64,000 bases of DNA, taken from positions 62,001 through 126,000 of the forward strand of contig NZ_JAGGOJ010000015.1 in NCBI RefSeq assembly GCF_018614575.1, written 5' to 3'. Shown one piece after another: positions 35,510-44,323 of this stretch. This DNA is from Streptomyces sp. ISL-10 (GTDB lineage Bacteria > Actinomycetota > Actinomycetes > Streptomycetales > Streptomycetaceae). The translations under genes and the position numbers were made by a program. Below the pieces are notes generated by a model, which was given only the letters and a program-made list of their open reading frames with translations, was not told the DNA's origin and searched no databases. The stretch's first letter is position 1, and each line of letters starts with the position of its first letter.

Positions 35510-37969
35510 TCACACCACCGGCCCCCCGCCCAGCTGCGGAAGCAGCTGTTCCGTCCATACCGTCTTGCCCTCCCGGGCGTGGCGCGTGCCCCAGTGCTCC
35601 GTCAGCTGGGCCACGAGCAGCAGGCCCCGGCCGCCCTCGTCGGTGGAGCGGGCTCGGCGCAGATGCGGGGAGGTGCTGCTCGGGTCGGTGACCTCGCAGA
35701 TCAGGCGGTGATGGTGGATCAGTCGCAGGGTCAACGGCCCCCCGGCGTAGCGGTACGCGTTGGTCACCAGCTCGCTGACGATCAGCTCGGTGGTGAACGC
35801 CAGCTCCTCCAGCCCCCACGCCGCGAGCTGGTCGGCCGTCAGCCTGCGGGCCTTCGCGGGGGCCGTGGGCTCCGCGGGCAGCTCCCAGGTGGCGACGAGC
35901 TCCGGCGCCAGCCTGCTCGTACGGGCCAGCAGGAGCGCCACGTCGTCGCTCGGCCGCGCGGGCAGCAGCGCGTCGACGATGTGCTGGGCCATGTCGTCGA
36001 GCGGCCGGCCGGGACGGCCGCCGAGCACGGTGCACAACCGGGCGATCCCGTCCTCCATGTCGTGCTCTTCGCCCTCCACCAGGCCGTTGGTGTAGAGAGC
36101 GATCACCGTGCCCTCCGGCAGCGTCAGTTCGGCTGTCTCGAACGGCAGCCCGCCGAGGCCCAGCGGCGGTCCGGCGGGCAGCTCGGGGACGCTCACGACA
36201 CCGTCCGGCGCCACCACGGCGGGCGGCGGATGCCCGGCGCGCGCGATGCAGCACTGCCGGGCCACCGGGTCGTACACCGCGTACAGACAGGTCGCTCCCA
36301 CCACCTGTTCCCCGGGCGTTCCCTCGTCGTCGGGCTCCTGCTCGCCGGCGAGACGGGTGACGAGGTCGTCGAGGTGGGAGAGGACCTCATCCGGTTCGAG
36401 GTCCAGGTCGGCGAGGGTGTTCACGGCGGTACGCAGACGGCCCATGGTGGCGGCCGCGTTGATGCCATGGCCCACCACATCCCCGATGACCAGGGCGACC
36501 CGCGCACCGGAGAGCGGGATCACGTCGAACCAGTCGCCGCCGACCCCCGCGGCACCGCCCGCCGGCAGATAGCGATGGGCCACGGCGACCGCGGGATGCA
36601 CCGGCAACTCGCGCGGCAGCAGCCTTCGTTGCAGCGCCAGCGCCGTCCTGCGCTGCTGGGTGAACCGGCGTGCGTTGTCGATGGACACGGCGGCACGCGC
36701 GGCCAGTTCGCCCGCGAGCGTGAGGTCGTCGTCCTCGAACGGCTCGGGCAGCCGGGAGCGCCACAGGCTCATGAACCCGAGGACGAGACCGCGCGCGGTG
36801 AGCGGCACCACCATCAGCGAATGCACGTCGCGCAGCTTCGCGGCGTCCGCGGGGTCCAGCCCCTCCAGCCCCTCCAGCGCCCTCCACACATCGACGACGG
36901 GTTCGAGGACGGGCCGCCGTCCGGACAGACAGCGCCCCTGCGGTGTGCGCGGGGGGAACGTGTTCAGCGAGCCCACGGGGAACATCACCCGTTCGGAGCC
37001 CCGCACGACGCTGTGTACGGCCGTCCTGCGCACCGCGCTGCCACCGCTGTTCGCCACTGGCTCCTCGCCGCGGCTGACCTGTTCCAGCAGGTCGACCGAG
37101 ACACAGTCGGCAAGTCCCGGCACGGCCGCCTCCGCGAGCTCCGACGCGGTCGTCCCCACGTCCAGCGTCGTGCCGATCCGCGCGCCCGCCGAGCTGAGCA
37201 GCGCCAGCCTGCGCCGTGCACGGTGACGTTCGGTGACGTCCTCGACGAGCTGGGTCACTCCGAGCACCCGGCCGGTGGAGTCCTCCAGCCGGAACGCGGA
37301 GACATCGACGAACCGCTCCTTGGCGGGCGCGGCGAGCAGCCGGCAGGACTGTTCGGTGAAGATCAGTGGTTCCCCGGTCTCCAGCACCTCCCGCAACCGC
37401 TGGTCCACGGTGTCCGCGTCGAGCCGTACGAGGAAGTCCCCGGTCCGGGACCCGCGCGCCTGCTCCGCCTCGATGTCACCGACATGGGCGAGCGCGCGGT
37501 TGATGCGCAGGATTTTCAGATCGGTGTCGTGGACCGAGAGGCCGATCGGGGACCTGCGGAACAGGCCGTCCATCACCGAACGGTCGATCTCCCACTGGAC
37601 CACTTCCGCCGCAGGGGCGCCGATCAAGAACCACTCCTTCTCGCCGCTGTCCCGCGTCACGAGCCGGGCGCGGACCCCGAAACCGACGGTGCGCCCTTCC
37701 TTGATGCGTACGGGCACCACACCGAACCAGCCGCGGTCCCGCACACATGCGGCCGCGGCCTCCATGACGACACGCTTGTTCTGCGGGTCCACCATCAGGT
37801 CGGTGGCTTCCCGGCCGAGTGCCTCACGGGCCGCGAATCCGAGCAGCGCCTCGGCGCGGTCGCTCCAGCCGGTGACCCGGCCGTGCGGATCCAGCACCAC
37901 GGAGACGGCGCGACCCAGCGAGAACGGGTCCTCCGGGCTCTCACGGATCAACGTCACGGAGCCGGTCAT
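35510..37969 (-). CDS. PAS-PAS-GAF-SpoIIE phosphatase with C-terminal ATPase domain
   Basis: An 819-residue cytoplasmic multi-sensor regulator. It has two PAS domains (residues about 15-240), a GAF domain (about 255-430), a PP2C/SpoIIE phosphatase domain (about 450-680) and a HATPase_c anti-sigma-factor-like domain (about 690-810, with ELAFTTELIVSELVTNAYRY and TDEGGRGLLLVAQL). The phosphatase metal-binding aspartates are present in GGDWFDVI and IGDVVGHG; the late motif reads LYTNGLVE, with Asn in place of the usual Asp. The protein can in principle both dephosphorylate a STAS antagonist and bind a sigma factor. I chose ATG 37969 with GGAGG ten bases upstream. A STAS gene lies beyond its 3' end. 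Confidence 0.9.
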   Translation of the reverse strand: MTGSVTLIRESPEDPFSLGRAVSVVLDPHGRVTGWSDRAEALLGFAAREALGREATDLMVDPQNKRVVMEAAAACVRDRGWFGVVPVRIKEGRTVGFGVRARLVTRDSGEKEWFLIGAPAAEVVQWEIDRSVMDGLFRRSPIGLSVHDTDLKILRINRALAHVGDIEAEQARGSRTGDFLVRLDADTVDQRLREVLETGEPLIFTEQSCRLLAAPAKERFVDVSAFRLEDSTGRVLGVTQLVEDVTERHRARRRLALLSSAGARIGTTLDVGTTASELAEAAVPGLADCVSVDLLEQVSRGEEPVANSGGSAVRRTAVHSVVRGSERVMFPVGSLNTFPPRTPQGRCLSGRRPVLEPVVDVWRALEGLEGLDPADAAKLRDVHSLMVVPLTARGLVLGFMSLWRSRLPEPFEDDDLTLAGELAARAAVSIDNARRFTQQRRTALALQRRLLPRELPVHPAVAVAHRYLPAGGAAGVGGDWFDVIPLSGARVALVIGDVVGHGINAAATMGRLRTAVNTLADLDLEPDEVLSHLDDLVTRLAGEQEPDDEGTPGEQVVGATCLYAVYDPVARQCCIARAGHPPPAVVAPDGVVSVPELPAGPPLGLGGLPFETAELTLPEGTVIALYTNGLVEGEEHDMEDGIARLCTVLGGRPGRPLDDMAQHIVDALLPARPSDDVALLLARTSRLAPELVATWELPAEPTAPAKARRLTADQLAAWGLEELAFTTELIVSELVTNAYRYAGGPLTLRLIHHHRLICEVTDPSSTSPHLRRARSTDEGGRGLLLVAQLTEHWGTRHAREGKTVWTEQLLPQLGGGPVV

Positions 37970-38086
37970 CGCTTCCATCCTCCGCCGGGTTCCCGGGCCG
38001 CGCACTCGGTGGCATCCGCGGCGAGCGGGCGGCGCCCCGGCGATGAGTTCCGGAGAGCCGGGCGGTCAGAACCCGCAGAGGCTTGT

Positions 38087-38110
38087 ACCAGCACCAGCAC
38101 CAGCACCGGC
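38087..38110 (+). repeat. CACCAG microsatellite before a VOC-fold gene
   Basis: About four ACCAGC units stand 24-47 bases upstream of the gene at 38134. If translation started at the in-frame codon at 38083 it would give a His/Gln-rich leader, but a good ribosome binding site at the downstream ATG makes this non-coding. Confidence 0.6.
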
Positions 38111-38133
38111 ACCGACACGGTCAGGAGAACGAC

Positions 38134-38607
38134 ATGCCCCGGATCACGCCCAACCTCTGGTTCGACACCCAGGGCAAAGAAGCCGCCGAGTTCTACGTCT
38201 CGGTCTTCCCCAACTCGAAGATCACGAATGTCTCGTACTACGGCGAGGCCGGCCCCCGCGCGGCCGGCACGGTGCTGACCGTGGACTTCGTGCTCGACGG
38301 CCAGCCGTACACCGCGATCAACGGCGGACCCGAGTTCACCTTCGACGAGGCGGTGTCCTTCAACATCGACTGCGCCGACCAGGAGGAGGTCGACTACTAC
38401 TGGAGCAAGCTGTCCGACGGCGGCCAGGAGGGCCCGTGCGGATGGCTCAAGGACAAGTACGGCCTGTCGTGGCAGGTCGTCCCGGCGGTGCTGGGAGAGC
38501 TGCTGGCGGACCCCGACGAGCAACGCGCCCAGCGGGCGATGAAGGCCATGCTCGGGATGGGCAAGCTGGACGTGGCGGCACTGCGCGCGGCGGCCGACGG
38601 CGCGTGA
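38134..38607 (+). CDS. VOC-superfamily protein, PhnB/3-demethylubiquinone methyltransferase-like
   Basis: A 157-residue cytoplasmic protein of the PhnB-like branch of the vicinal-oxygen-chelate fold. Its hallmarks are PNLWFDTQGKEAAEFYVSVFPNSKI at the N-terminus, TVDFVLDGQPYTAINGGPEFTF, and DKYGLSWQVVPAVLGELLADPD near the end. Despite the database name, such proteins are mostly uncharacterised and not known methyltransferases. The ATG at 38134 has AGGAGAACGAC directly upstream. It is divergent from the phosphatase gene and followed, after 164 bases, by the P450 gene. Confidence 0.9.
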   Translation: MPRITPNLWFDTQGKEAAEFYVSVFPNSKITNVSYYGEAGPRAAGTVLTVDFVLDGQPYTAINGGPEFTFDEAVSFNIDCADQEEVDYYWSKLSDGGQEGPCGWLKDKYGLSWQVVPAVLGELLADPDEQRAQRAMKAMLGMGKLDVAALRAAADGA

Positions 38608-38771
38608 GGGACGACGGGGCGGCGGCGCACGGGGGTGCGGTGCCGCCTCCGCGTCGGCGGCCCTCGGCACGGCAGCGGGTCGCCGCCTCTCGTCGCCCAG
38701 GTCAAGGGCCTCCGGCACAATGGCAGTTGAGAGCGACGCATGACTTTCGATGCCGCCGACCCGGGGGAGCC

Positions 38772-40139
38772 ATGACCACCACCACTGCCGCACAGGTACC
38801 CGGCCCGGCAGGACTGCCGCTGCTCGGGTCGATGCTCGACCTCAAGCGGGACTCGCTCGGCACCTTCCTCGACGCCCGGCGCGAGCACGGCGACGTCGTG
38901 CGCCTCACCGCCGGACCGCCCGGACTGCGGGCGGAGCTGTACGCCGTGTTCTCCGCCGAGGGCGCACAGCAGGTGCTCGCCACCGATGCGGCCAACTTCC
39001 GCAAGGACAACGCCTTCTACCAGGAGGTCCGCGAGTCGTTCGGCAACGGTCTGCTGACCAGCCAGGACGCCGACTATCTGCGCCAGCGCCGACTGGTGCA
39101 ACCGCTGTTCACCCGGCGACGCGTCGACGGCTATGCCGAGGCCGTCACCGCCGAGACGGCGACGATGCTCGCCACCTGGCGCAGCGCCCCCGACCTGACC
39201 GTGGACGTCGTCTCGGAGATGACGGGGCTGACCCTGCGGGCGGTCGCGCGCATCCTCTTCGGCACGGACGTCGAATCAGCCGTCGCCGTCGTCGAACGCT
39301 GCTTCCCGGTCATCGGCGACTACGTCCTGCGCCGGGGCTACTCGCCCGCCAACCTCCCGCGCGACTGGCCCACTCCGGGCAACCGCCGGGCCGCGTCCGC
39401 GACCGAGGAACTGTACGCGGTGTGCGACCGCATCATCACCCAGCGGCGGGCGGACGCCGACGCCGCGTCCGGCGACGACCTGCTCACGCTGCTCGCCACG
39501 GCGCAGAGCGAGCAGGACGGCAGCTTCGACGCCGCCGAGATACGCGACCAGGTGCTGATCTTCCTGCTCGCCGGCCACGAGACGACAGCGACCTCGCTCG
39601 GCTTCGCGCTGCACCTGCTGGCCCGCCACCCGGAGCACCAGGCGCGGGCCAGGGAGGAGGCGGCGGGCGTTCTCGCGGGGCGCGTGCCGCAGGCGGCGGA
39701 CCTCGACTCGCTGCCGTACCTCATCAAGGTGCTCAAGGAGACCATGCGGCTCTACCCGGCGGGCCCGGTCATCGGCCGCCGGGCCGTCGAGGCCGCCGTG
39801 ATCGGCGGTCACACCGTCCCGGCTGGCGCGGACGTGATCGTGGCTCCCTGGGTGACGCACCGCCACCCCCGGTACTGGGAGGAGCCGGAGCGCTTCGACC
39901 CCGAGCGCTTCACCCCGGAACGGGAGAAGGAGCGCCCCCGCTACGCCTGGTTCCCCTTCGGAGGCGGACCCCGCGCCTGCATCGGCCAGCACTTCTCGAT
40001 GCTGGAATCCGTGCTCGCGCTCGCGATGATCCTCGGGGAGTACGAGCTGACGGCGCGGGACGCGACGGTGCCGGTCGACACGGGTATCACCCTGCGCGCC
40101 GCCGGACCGGCCCGCTGCGTACTGCGCCCGCTCTCCTGA
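38772..40139 (+). CDS. Cytochrome P450
   Basis: A 455-residue soluble haem monooxygenase. The oxygen-binding I-helix motif AGHETT is at 267-272, the ExxR pair is in KETMR (322-326), and the haem ligand is Cys403 in FPFGGGPRACIG. The sequence FRKDNAFYQEVRESFGNGLLTS and the WxxxRRxxQPLF type N-terminal region resemble CYP102/CYP4-like class II bacterial P450s and less the classical Streptomyces antibiotic P450s. The ATG follows GGGGGAGCC. No ferredoxin gene is adjacent, so electrons come from elsewhere. The substrate is unknown; fatty acid or terpenoid hydroxylation is typical of relatives. Confidence 0.95.
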   Translation: MTTTTAAQVPGPAGLPLLGSMLDLKRDSLGTFLDARREHGDVVRLTAGPPGLRAELYAVFSAEGAQQVLATDAANFRKDNAFYQEVRESFGNGLLTSQDADYLRQRRLVQPLFTRRRVDGYAEAVTAETATMLATWRSAPDLTVDVVSEMTGLTLRAVARILFGTDVESAVAVVERCFPVIGDYVLRRGYSPANLPRDWPTPGNRRAASATEELYAVCDRIITQRRADADAASGDDLLTLLATAQSEQDGSFDAAEIRDQVLIFLLAGHETTATSLGFALHLLARHPEHQARAREEAAGVLAGRVPQAADLDSLPYLIKVLKETMRLYPAGPVIGRRAVEAAVIGGHTVPAGADVIVAPWVTHRHPRYWEEPERFDPERFTPEREKERPRYAWFPFGGGPRACIGQHFSMLESVLALAMILGEYELTARDATVPVDTGITLRAAGPARCVLRPLS

Positions 40140-40227
40140 CGGTGGCGCCTGACGACAACGGCGAAGCCCTCCCGGACAGCCGATAATCGGTGGCGCGGGG
40201 CCCGCCCGTGCGGAGTACGGTCCCGGC

Positions 40228-40902
40228 ATGTCGCCCACCGCCGAAAGCCCGGCCCCCGTCCCCGCCCCCGCCCCAGTCCCCGTGACCGTGGACGACCTCG
40301 ACCACGCCGTACGGCTCTGCCTGGATGTTCTGGGCTCCGCACCGCCCGCCGCCGCGTGGGACGCGAAAGCCGGGACGCTGGAGTGGGACTGCTGGGAGAC
40401 GGTCGAGCACCTCGCCGACGACCTGTTCGCCTACGCCGTCCAACTCGGCCTGCGCACACCCCCCTTGGACCACGATCTGTCCTTCGTCCACGACAGCCGC
40501 AGGCCCGGCGGGCCGGGCAACACCGTGTATGCCGACCGTGCGGCCGGGCCGGCCGGGCTGCTGGAGGTCCTGGAGTCGTGCGGCGCGCTGCTCATCGCGA
40601 TGGTGCGCACGGCTCCGCCCGGCGTCCGGGCACATCACGTCTTCGGGATCGCCGACGCCGAGGGCTTCGCCGCCATGGGCATCGTCGAGACCCTGGTCCA
40701 CACCCACGACGTGGCGCAGGGACTCGGCCTCCGCTGGAGCCCGCCCGGGGGGTTGTGCGCAGGGGTGCTCACCCGGCTGTTCCCCGATGTGCGGGGCGGT
40801 GGCGACCCCTGGCGGACGCTGCTGTGGGCCACCGGCCGGGGCGAGCTGCCCGGACGTCCGCGCCGCACCGCATGGCGCTGGTACGGCGAACCGAGGTCGT
40901 GA
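40228..40902 (+). CDS. Mycothiol-dependent maleylpyruvate isomerase-like (DinB-fold) protein
   Basis: A 224-residue protein of the mycothiol-type DinB/MDMPI superfamily. After a Pro/Val-rich start, the four-helix-bundle motifs are visible: the W-x-C-W-E-T-V-E-H-L-A-D-D segment (first helix with a metal-binding His), VFGIADAEGFAAMGIVETLVHTHDVAQGLGL carrying the second His pair, and a C-terminal LWATGRGELPGRP tail common in this group. Such proteins use mycothiol or bind metal, but most have unknown substrates. It is 88 bases after the P450 gene on the same strand and may share its transcript. Confidence 0.75.
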   Translation: MSPTAESPAPVPAPAPVPVTVDDLDHAVRLCLDVLGSAPPAAAWDAKAGTLEWDCWETVEHLADDLFAYAVQLGLRTPPLDHDLSFVHDSRRPGGPGNTVYADRAAGPAGLLEVLESCGALLIAMVRTAPPGVRAHHVFGIADAEGFAAMGIVETLVHTHDVAQGLGLRWSPPGGLCAGVLTRLFPDVRGGGDPWRTLLWATGRGELPGRPRRTAWRWYGEPRS

Positions 40903-40962
40903 GCGATCCTGGTCCTGGGCCCTCCCGGACGAGGGCGGGGGCGACGGGCCGCAAGGAGGACC

Positions 40963-41919
40963 GTGGACCTGGAGAACATCCTCGACGAGCTGTACGAGCT
41001 GCGGCCGCAGGACTTCACCGCCGCACGCAACGCCCGCGCGGCGGAGGCCCGCAAGGCCGGGGAGCGCGACCTCGCCGAGAGGATCAAGGGGCTGCGGCGG
41101 CCCACCGTCTCCGCATGGGCGGGCAACCTCCTCGTCCGCCGGGAGCCGGAGCGGATCCAGCCGTTGCTCGGCCTCGGCGAGGGACTGCGCAGCGCGCACC
41201 GCAGCCTCGACGGCGACCGGCTGCGCGAACTGAGCCGTCAACAGCACCTCCTGGTCGCCGCGCTCGCCCGGGAAGCCCGGGACCTGGCGGCGGCCGAAGG
41301 GCAGGCGGTGGGGGAGGCCGCCCTGCGGGAGATCGAAGGGACCCTGCTCGCCGTGCTGGCCGACCCGGCGGCGGCCGAGGAGTGGGCGACCGGTCACCTC
41401 GACCGACCGCTGACCCCGCCCGTCGGCTTCACGGCGGCCTCAGCGGATACCGGTGCCGTGACCAGTCGTGTCACCCCGTCCGGACCGGCCGGGACGGCGC
41501 AGGACGCGGGCCCGGAACGACGTGGTGAGGCGAAGACCGCACACCGTGATCGGGAGCGGCGCGCCGAACGGGACGAAGCTCGTCGGGCCGAGGAGGAGCA
41601 AGCCCGCCGCACGGAACGGGATCAGGCTCGCCGGGAAGCCGAAGCGGCCGATGAGGAGGCGCGCGAGAGCGAGGCGGAACACGCCCGGGCCGCCGAGGAG
41701 AGCGAGCGCGCCGACGCACGGGCCGAGGAGGCCGCCGAACGGGTCGACGCGCTGACCGAGGAGCTGAAAGAGGCGAGGGCGCAGCTGCGTGCCGCCGAGA
41801 AGGAGGCCCGCGAGGCACGCGCTCGGGCCCGAACGGCCGACGACGCGGCCGGCTCGGCGCGCCGCCGGGCCCGCCAGGCGTCCCAGCGCGCCGAGCGCCT
41901 GACGTCCGGCAGGGTGTGA
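40963..41919 (+). CDS. Coiled-coil protein of unknown function
   Basis: A 318-residue charged protein. Residues 1-150 form a conserved helical domain (MDLENILDELYELRPQDFTA, later LRRPTVSAWAGNLLVRREPE). A Pro/Thr linker follows, and residues 175-315 are an Arg/Glu/Ala-rich coiled coil. There is no signal peptide or membrane helix. Proteins with this N-terminal domain are common in Streptomyces, but I know of no assigned function; the architecture suggests a structural or nucleic-acid-associated role. The GTG start has AAGGAGGACC directly upstream. The stop codon is part of a terminator hairpin. Confidence 0.8.
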   Translation: MDLENILDELYELRPQDFTAARNARAAEARKAGERDLAERIKGLRRPTVSAWAGNLLVRREPERIQPLLGLGEGLRSAHRSLDGDRLRELSRQQHLLVAALAREARDLAAAEGQAVGEAALREIEGTLLAVLADPAAAEEWATGHLDRPLTPPVGFTAASADTGAVTSRVTPSGPAGTAQDAGPERRGEAKTAHRDRERRAERDEARRAEEEQARRTERDQARREAEAADEEARESEAEHARAAEESERADARAEEAAERVDALTEELKEARAQLRAAEKEAREARARARTADDAAGSARRRARQASQRAERLTSGRV

Positions 41920-41942
41920 GCCCCGACCAACGGGGCCCACAC
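41914..41942. terminator. Hairpin overlapping a stop codon, between convergent genes
   Basis: GTGTGAGCCCCG and CGGGGCCCACAC pair around a five-base loop with one A-C mismatch. The TGA of the coiled-coil gene lies inside the left arm. The opposing small gene ends 17 bases away, so it probably serves both. Confidence 0.7.
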
Positions 41943-41958
41943 CCCGCCTGTTCCCGCC

Positions 41959-42153
41959 TCAGCGTTCGCGCACCCGCCGGACGCCGGGTCCGCCGCCTTC
42001 GGACCCGCCGGTCGGGGCGTCTTCGGCACCCGGCTCCGGATCGTTCGCCGACTCGATGCGTGTGTGCTGCTGCCGGGACCGCAGGTAGCCCCGCAACTCG
42101 TGCTTCATCTCGTCGTCCTTGCGCGGGCTGACGCGGTTGCTGCCACGCTCCAT
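41959..42153 (-). CDS. Small conserved Streptomyces protein
   Basis: A 64-residue, very hydrophilic protein (MERGSNRVSPRKDDEMKHEL then GYLRSRQQHTR and an acidic, Gly-rich tail). Its N-terminal half resembles a family of small Streptomyces proteins beginning M-x-R-G-S-x-x-x-S-x-x-x-D-D-E-M, of unknown function. The ATG at 42153 has AAGGAGGTG eight bases upstream. It is monocistronic. Confidence 0.65.
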   Translation of the reverse strand: MERGSNRVSPRKDDEMKHELRGYLRSRQQHTRIESANDPEPGAEDAPTGGSEGGGPGVRRVRER

Positions 42154-42326
42154 GGGGAGCGCACCTCCTTCGTACGTTGGTGCGTTCGTGCCCGCCCCCG
42201 GTACCCAGAAGCGGCAGAACCACACGGATTCCCGTGCTCTCTCCCGGCTTCAGCTGGTGGCGAGCCCCGGCGCTGCCCATCGGCCTCACACGAGCGGCCA
42301 GCCGTGACGCGGCGGCGGACACAGGA

Positions 42327-42355
42327 CCGCCCGGGCAGTGAGGCTGCCCGGGCGG
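42327..42355 (-). terminator. Perfect 12-bp hairpin after the membrane protein gene
   Basis: CCGCCCGGGCAG and CTGCCCGGGCGG with a five-base loop, 25 bases beyond the stop of the gene at 42381-43367. Confidence 0.85.
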
Positions 42356-42380
42356 AGCGGATCGCAGGGCGGGACGGTCG

Positions 42381-43367
42381 TCAGGTGCTTTTCGTCGCTC
42401 CGGCCGCTCTGGTGCGGCGCACCAGCGTCGAGCCGGACAGGATCGCCGCCGCCGCCGCGCAGAGCACCGCCGCGGCCCTCGCCCGGGTGAACGACTGTCC
42501 GAGACTGCTGTTCAGCAGATCGACCGTGCCGACGCTCGCGAGACCATGGAGGGCGATGATCCCCACGGCGAGCCCCGCCGCGGCGGCCCAGACGACCAGC
42601 GTGTCCCGCATCGCCAGCCACAGGGCACACACCAGGCAGAGCACCAGGAGGGCGAGGGACAGGGTCTCCGTGTAGCTTCCCGACCGCAGTCCCGCGAGGT
42701 CCGTCGGCAGATGGATGACACCGCAGGCGAAGAGCAGGACCGACGCCGGCAGGCGCACCGGCGAGCGCAGTGCGGGGGAGATGGTGTGACTGCTGGGCCC
42801 GGACGCGAGCGCGGCGTCCAGGGCCGACATCGGCCACTTCGAGAACGCCGGGGACGCGTGCCGGTCCTTTGTCCGCTTCGGCCGCTTGGGCCTCGGCCGC
42901 TCGGACCGCTCGGACGGCTTGGACGGTGCTGCGGGCGCGGCCGGGGGGTCGTTTCCGACCTCGGTGCGGTGGTCTGTGCCGTGCCCGGGCTTCTGCTCCG
43001 GTGCGCCCCCGCCCGCCGGCCGCCCGTCGCTGCTGTCGGAGCTGATGGTGCTCACGGGTTGCTGTGCTTCGCTGGGCTCCGGTCCGCGACGTTCCGGTTC
43101 GCGGTGCTGCGGTGCGTGCAGCTGCGGTGCGTACGGCTCCGGTTCGGGACGCTCCGGCGCGTCGTACGCGTACGGGGCCGCCGGCGCAGTGGCCTCCTGC
43201 GGGACAGGTGGCACCACGGGGGGAACGATCGGCGGAGGCGGTGCGTAAGGCGTGCTGGGAGCCGGGTGCGGGGGGACGAGGAACTCGGGGTCCGGCGCCG
43301 GCACGGGCCTGGCGGGCCGGTCTATGCCGTGGTCGGCCGGATCTGGGGCGAAGGGGGCGGGGGTCAT
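42381..43367 (-). CDS. Membrane protein with long proline-rich cytoplasmic region
   Basis: A 328-residue protein of unknown function. Residues 1-180 are disordered: first Pro-rich (PPPPIVPPVVPPVPQE), then Glu/Pro-rich, then Lys/Arg-rich (RPRPKRPKRTKDRH). The C-terminal 130 residues hold four hydrophobic helices (SVLLFACGVIHLPTDLAGL; LSLALLVLCLVCALWLAM; LVVWAAAAGLAVGIIALHGL; AAVLCAAAAAILSGSTLV). There is no recognised domain. The ATG at 43367 has GGAG eight bases upstream. It forms a single-gene unit between two hairpins. Confidence 0.75.
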   Translation of the reverse strand: MTPAPFAPDPADHGIDRPARPVPAPDPEFLVPPHPAPSTPYAPPPPIVPPVVPPVPQEATAPAAPYAYDAPERPEPEPYAPQLHAPQHREPERRGPEPSEAQQPVSTISSDSSDGRPAGGGAPEQKPGHGTDHRTEVGNDPPAAPAAPSKPSERSERPRPKRPKRTKDRHASPAFSKWPMSALDAALASGPSSHTISPALRSPVRLPASVLLFACGVIHLPTDLAGLRSGSYTETLSLALLVLCLVCALWLAMRDTLVVWAAAAGLAVGIIALHGLASVGTVDLLNSSLGQSFTRARAAAVLCAAAAAILSGSTLVRRTRAAGATKST

Positions 43368-43542
43368 GGCGCGGGCTCCGTTCGTGGAACATCCGGAAGG
43401 CGTCCACCGTGTCGGTCTCGTGATGCGTAGGCGCACACTTGGTTACATCTAGTGCGCGGATCGACACATTGCGCCATCCGGGATCGGCCCCCGCTGGGCC
43501 GTCGGGGCGAACGGCACCGCGCGGACGGTCGCCGTGGGGCAG

Positions 43543-43579
43543 CGAAAAGGGGCGGGGACACGGTCCCCGCCCCTTTTCG
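43543..43579 (-). terminator. Perfect 17-bp hairpin with T-rich end after the VOC gene
   Basis: CGAAAAGGGGCGGGGAC and GTCCCCGCCCCTTTTCG with a three-base loop, 33 bases after the stop of the gene at 43612. The AAAA/TTTT ends give a U-run in either direction, making it a classical intrinsic terminator. Confidence 0.9.
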
Positions 43580-43611
43580 GAGCATGGTCGGCGACGGGCC
43601 GGCCCGCCGGC

Positions 43612-43998
43612 TCAGCTCCCGCCGCTCCCGTACGGCCGGGTGATGACCTCCATGCCGTGCCCCGCAGGGTCGAGGAAGTACATGCCGCGCCCGCCGTCGT
43701 TGTGGTTGATCTCGCCCGGCTGCTTTCCGTGCGGATCGGCGAAGTAGGTGACGCCCGCTTCCTCGATGCGCCGGAAGATCCCGTCGAACTCGTCCTCCGA
43801 GACGAGGAACGCGTAGTGCTGCAAGGGGACTTCGTGATCGACCGTCACGAAGTCGAGGGTGACGCCGTTGCTGAGCGGGAGGGGGATGAACGGGCCCCAC
43901 TCCTGCCCGAGTTCGAGCCCGAGTACATGGGCGAGGAATTCGGCCGACTCGCGGTTGTCCCTCGCGAGCACGATGGTGTGGTTGAACTCTACTGACAC
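43612..43998 (-). CDS. Glyoxalase/VOC-superfamily protein
   Basis: A 128-residue single VOC domain with both beta-alpha-beta-beta-beta units: VEFNHTIVLARDNRESAEFLAHVLGL, then GVTLDFVTVDHEV, HYAFLVSEDEFDGIFRRIEEAG and GRGMYFLDPAGHGMEVITRPYG. The metal-ligand positions (His near the start, His in the middle, Glu in GMEVI) are kept. It could be a lyase, dioxygenase or resistance protein; the substrate is unknown. The GTG at 43998 follows GGAGG with nine bases spacing. It is divergent from the SpoIIE-type gene. Confidence 0.88.
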   Translation of the reverse strand: MSVEFNHTIVLARDNRESAEFLAHVLGLELGQEWGPFIPLPLSNGVTLDFVTVDHEVPLQHYAFLVSEDEFDGIFRRIEEAGVTYFADPHGKQPGEINHNDGGRGMYFLDPAGHGMEVITRPYGSGGS

Positions 43999-44323
43999 TG
44001 TGGATTGCCTCCGTCGGGCAAACTCACGGGCACCTCCATGCCTCACCCGGTCGGTGACCGACACGCGATGCCGTACTGGTGATCGTAAATCGGCCGCCGG
44101 TCCCCTGTCAGGTCGTTTTTCCGCTCCGCCCCGCCCATGGACTGCCGTGCCGACGGCACTTGGCGGCCGTGGGCCGCGACGGGAGCGCCCTGGGGGCGGC
44201 CACAGCCGGGCGCCTGTGGGGGTTCGCCGCGCGGCGGCGGGCCCGGTGGAGTTCAATGAGAGGCGCGAGGACCGAGCACGGACCGACGGATCACGGGAGC
44301 GCCCCCCTGGGAGTGATCGACGA
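43999..44323. other. Divergent promoter region
   Basis: About 325 bases between the VOC gene and the SpoIIE-type gene; no supported gene. It should contain both promoters, but no clear -35/-10 pair was recognised. Confidence 0.4.

Noticed and set aside
38083..38133. His/Gln-rich N-terminal extension of the VOC protein
   Set aside because: It comes from a CACCAG microsatellite; the ATG at 38134 has a strong ribosome binding site and gives the family's normal N-terminus.
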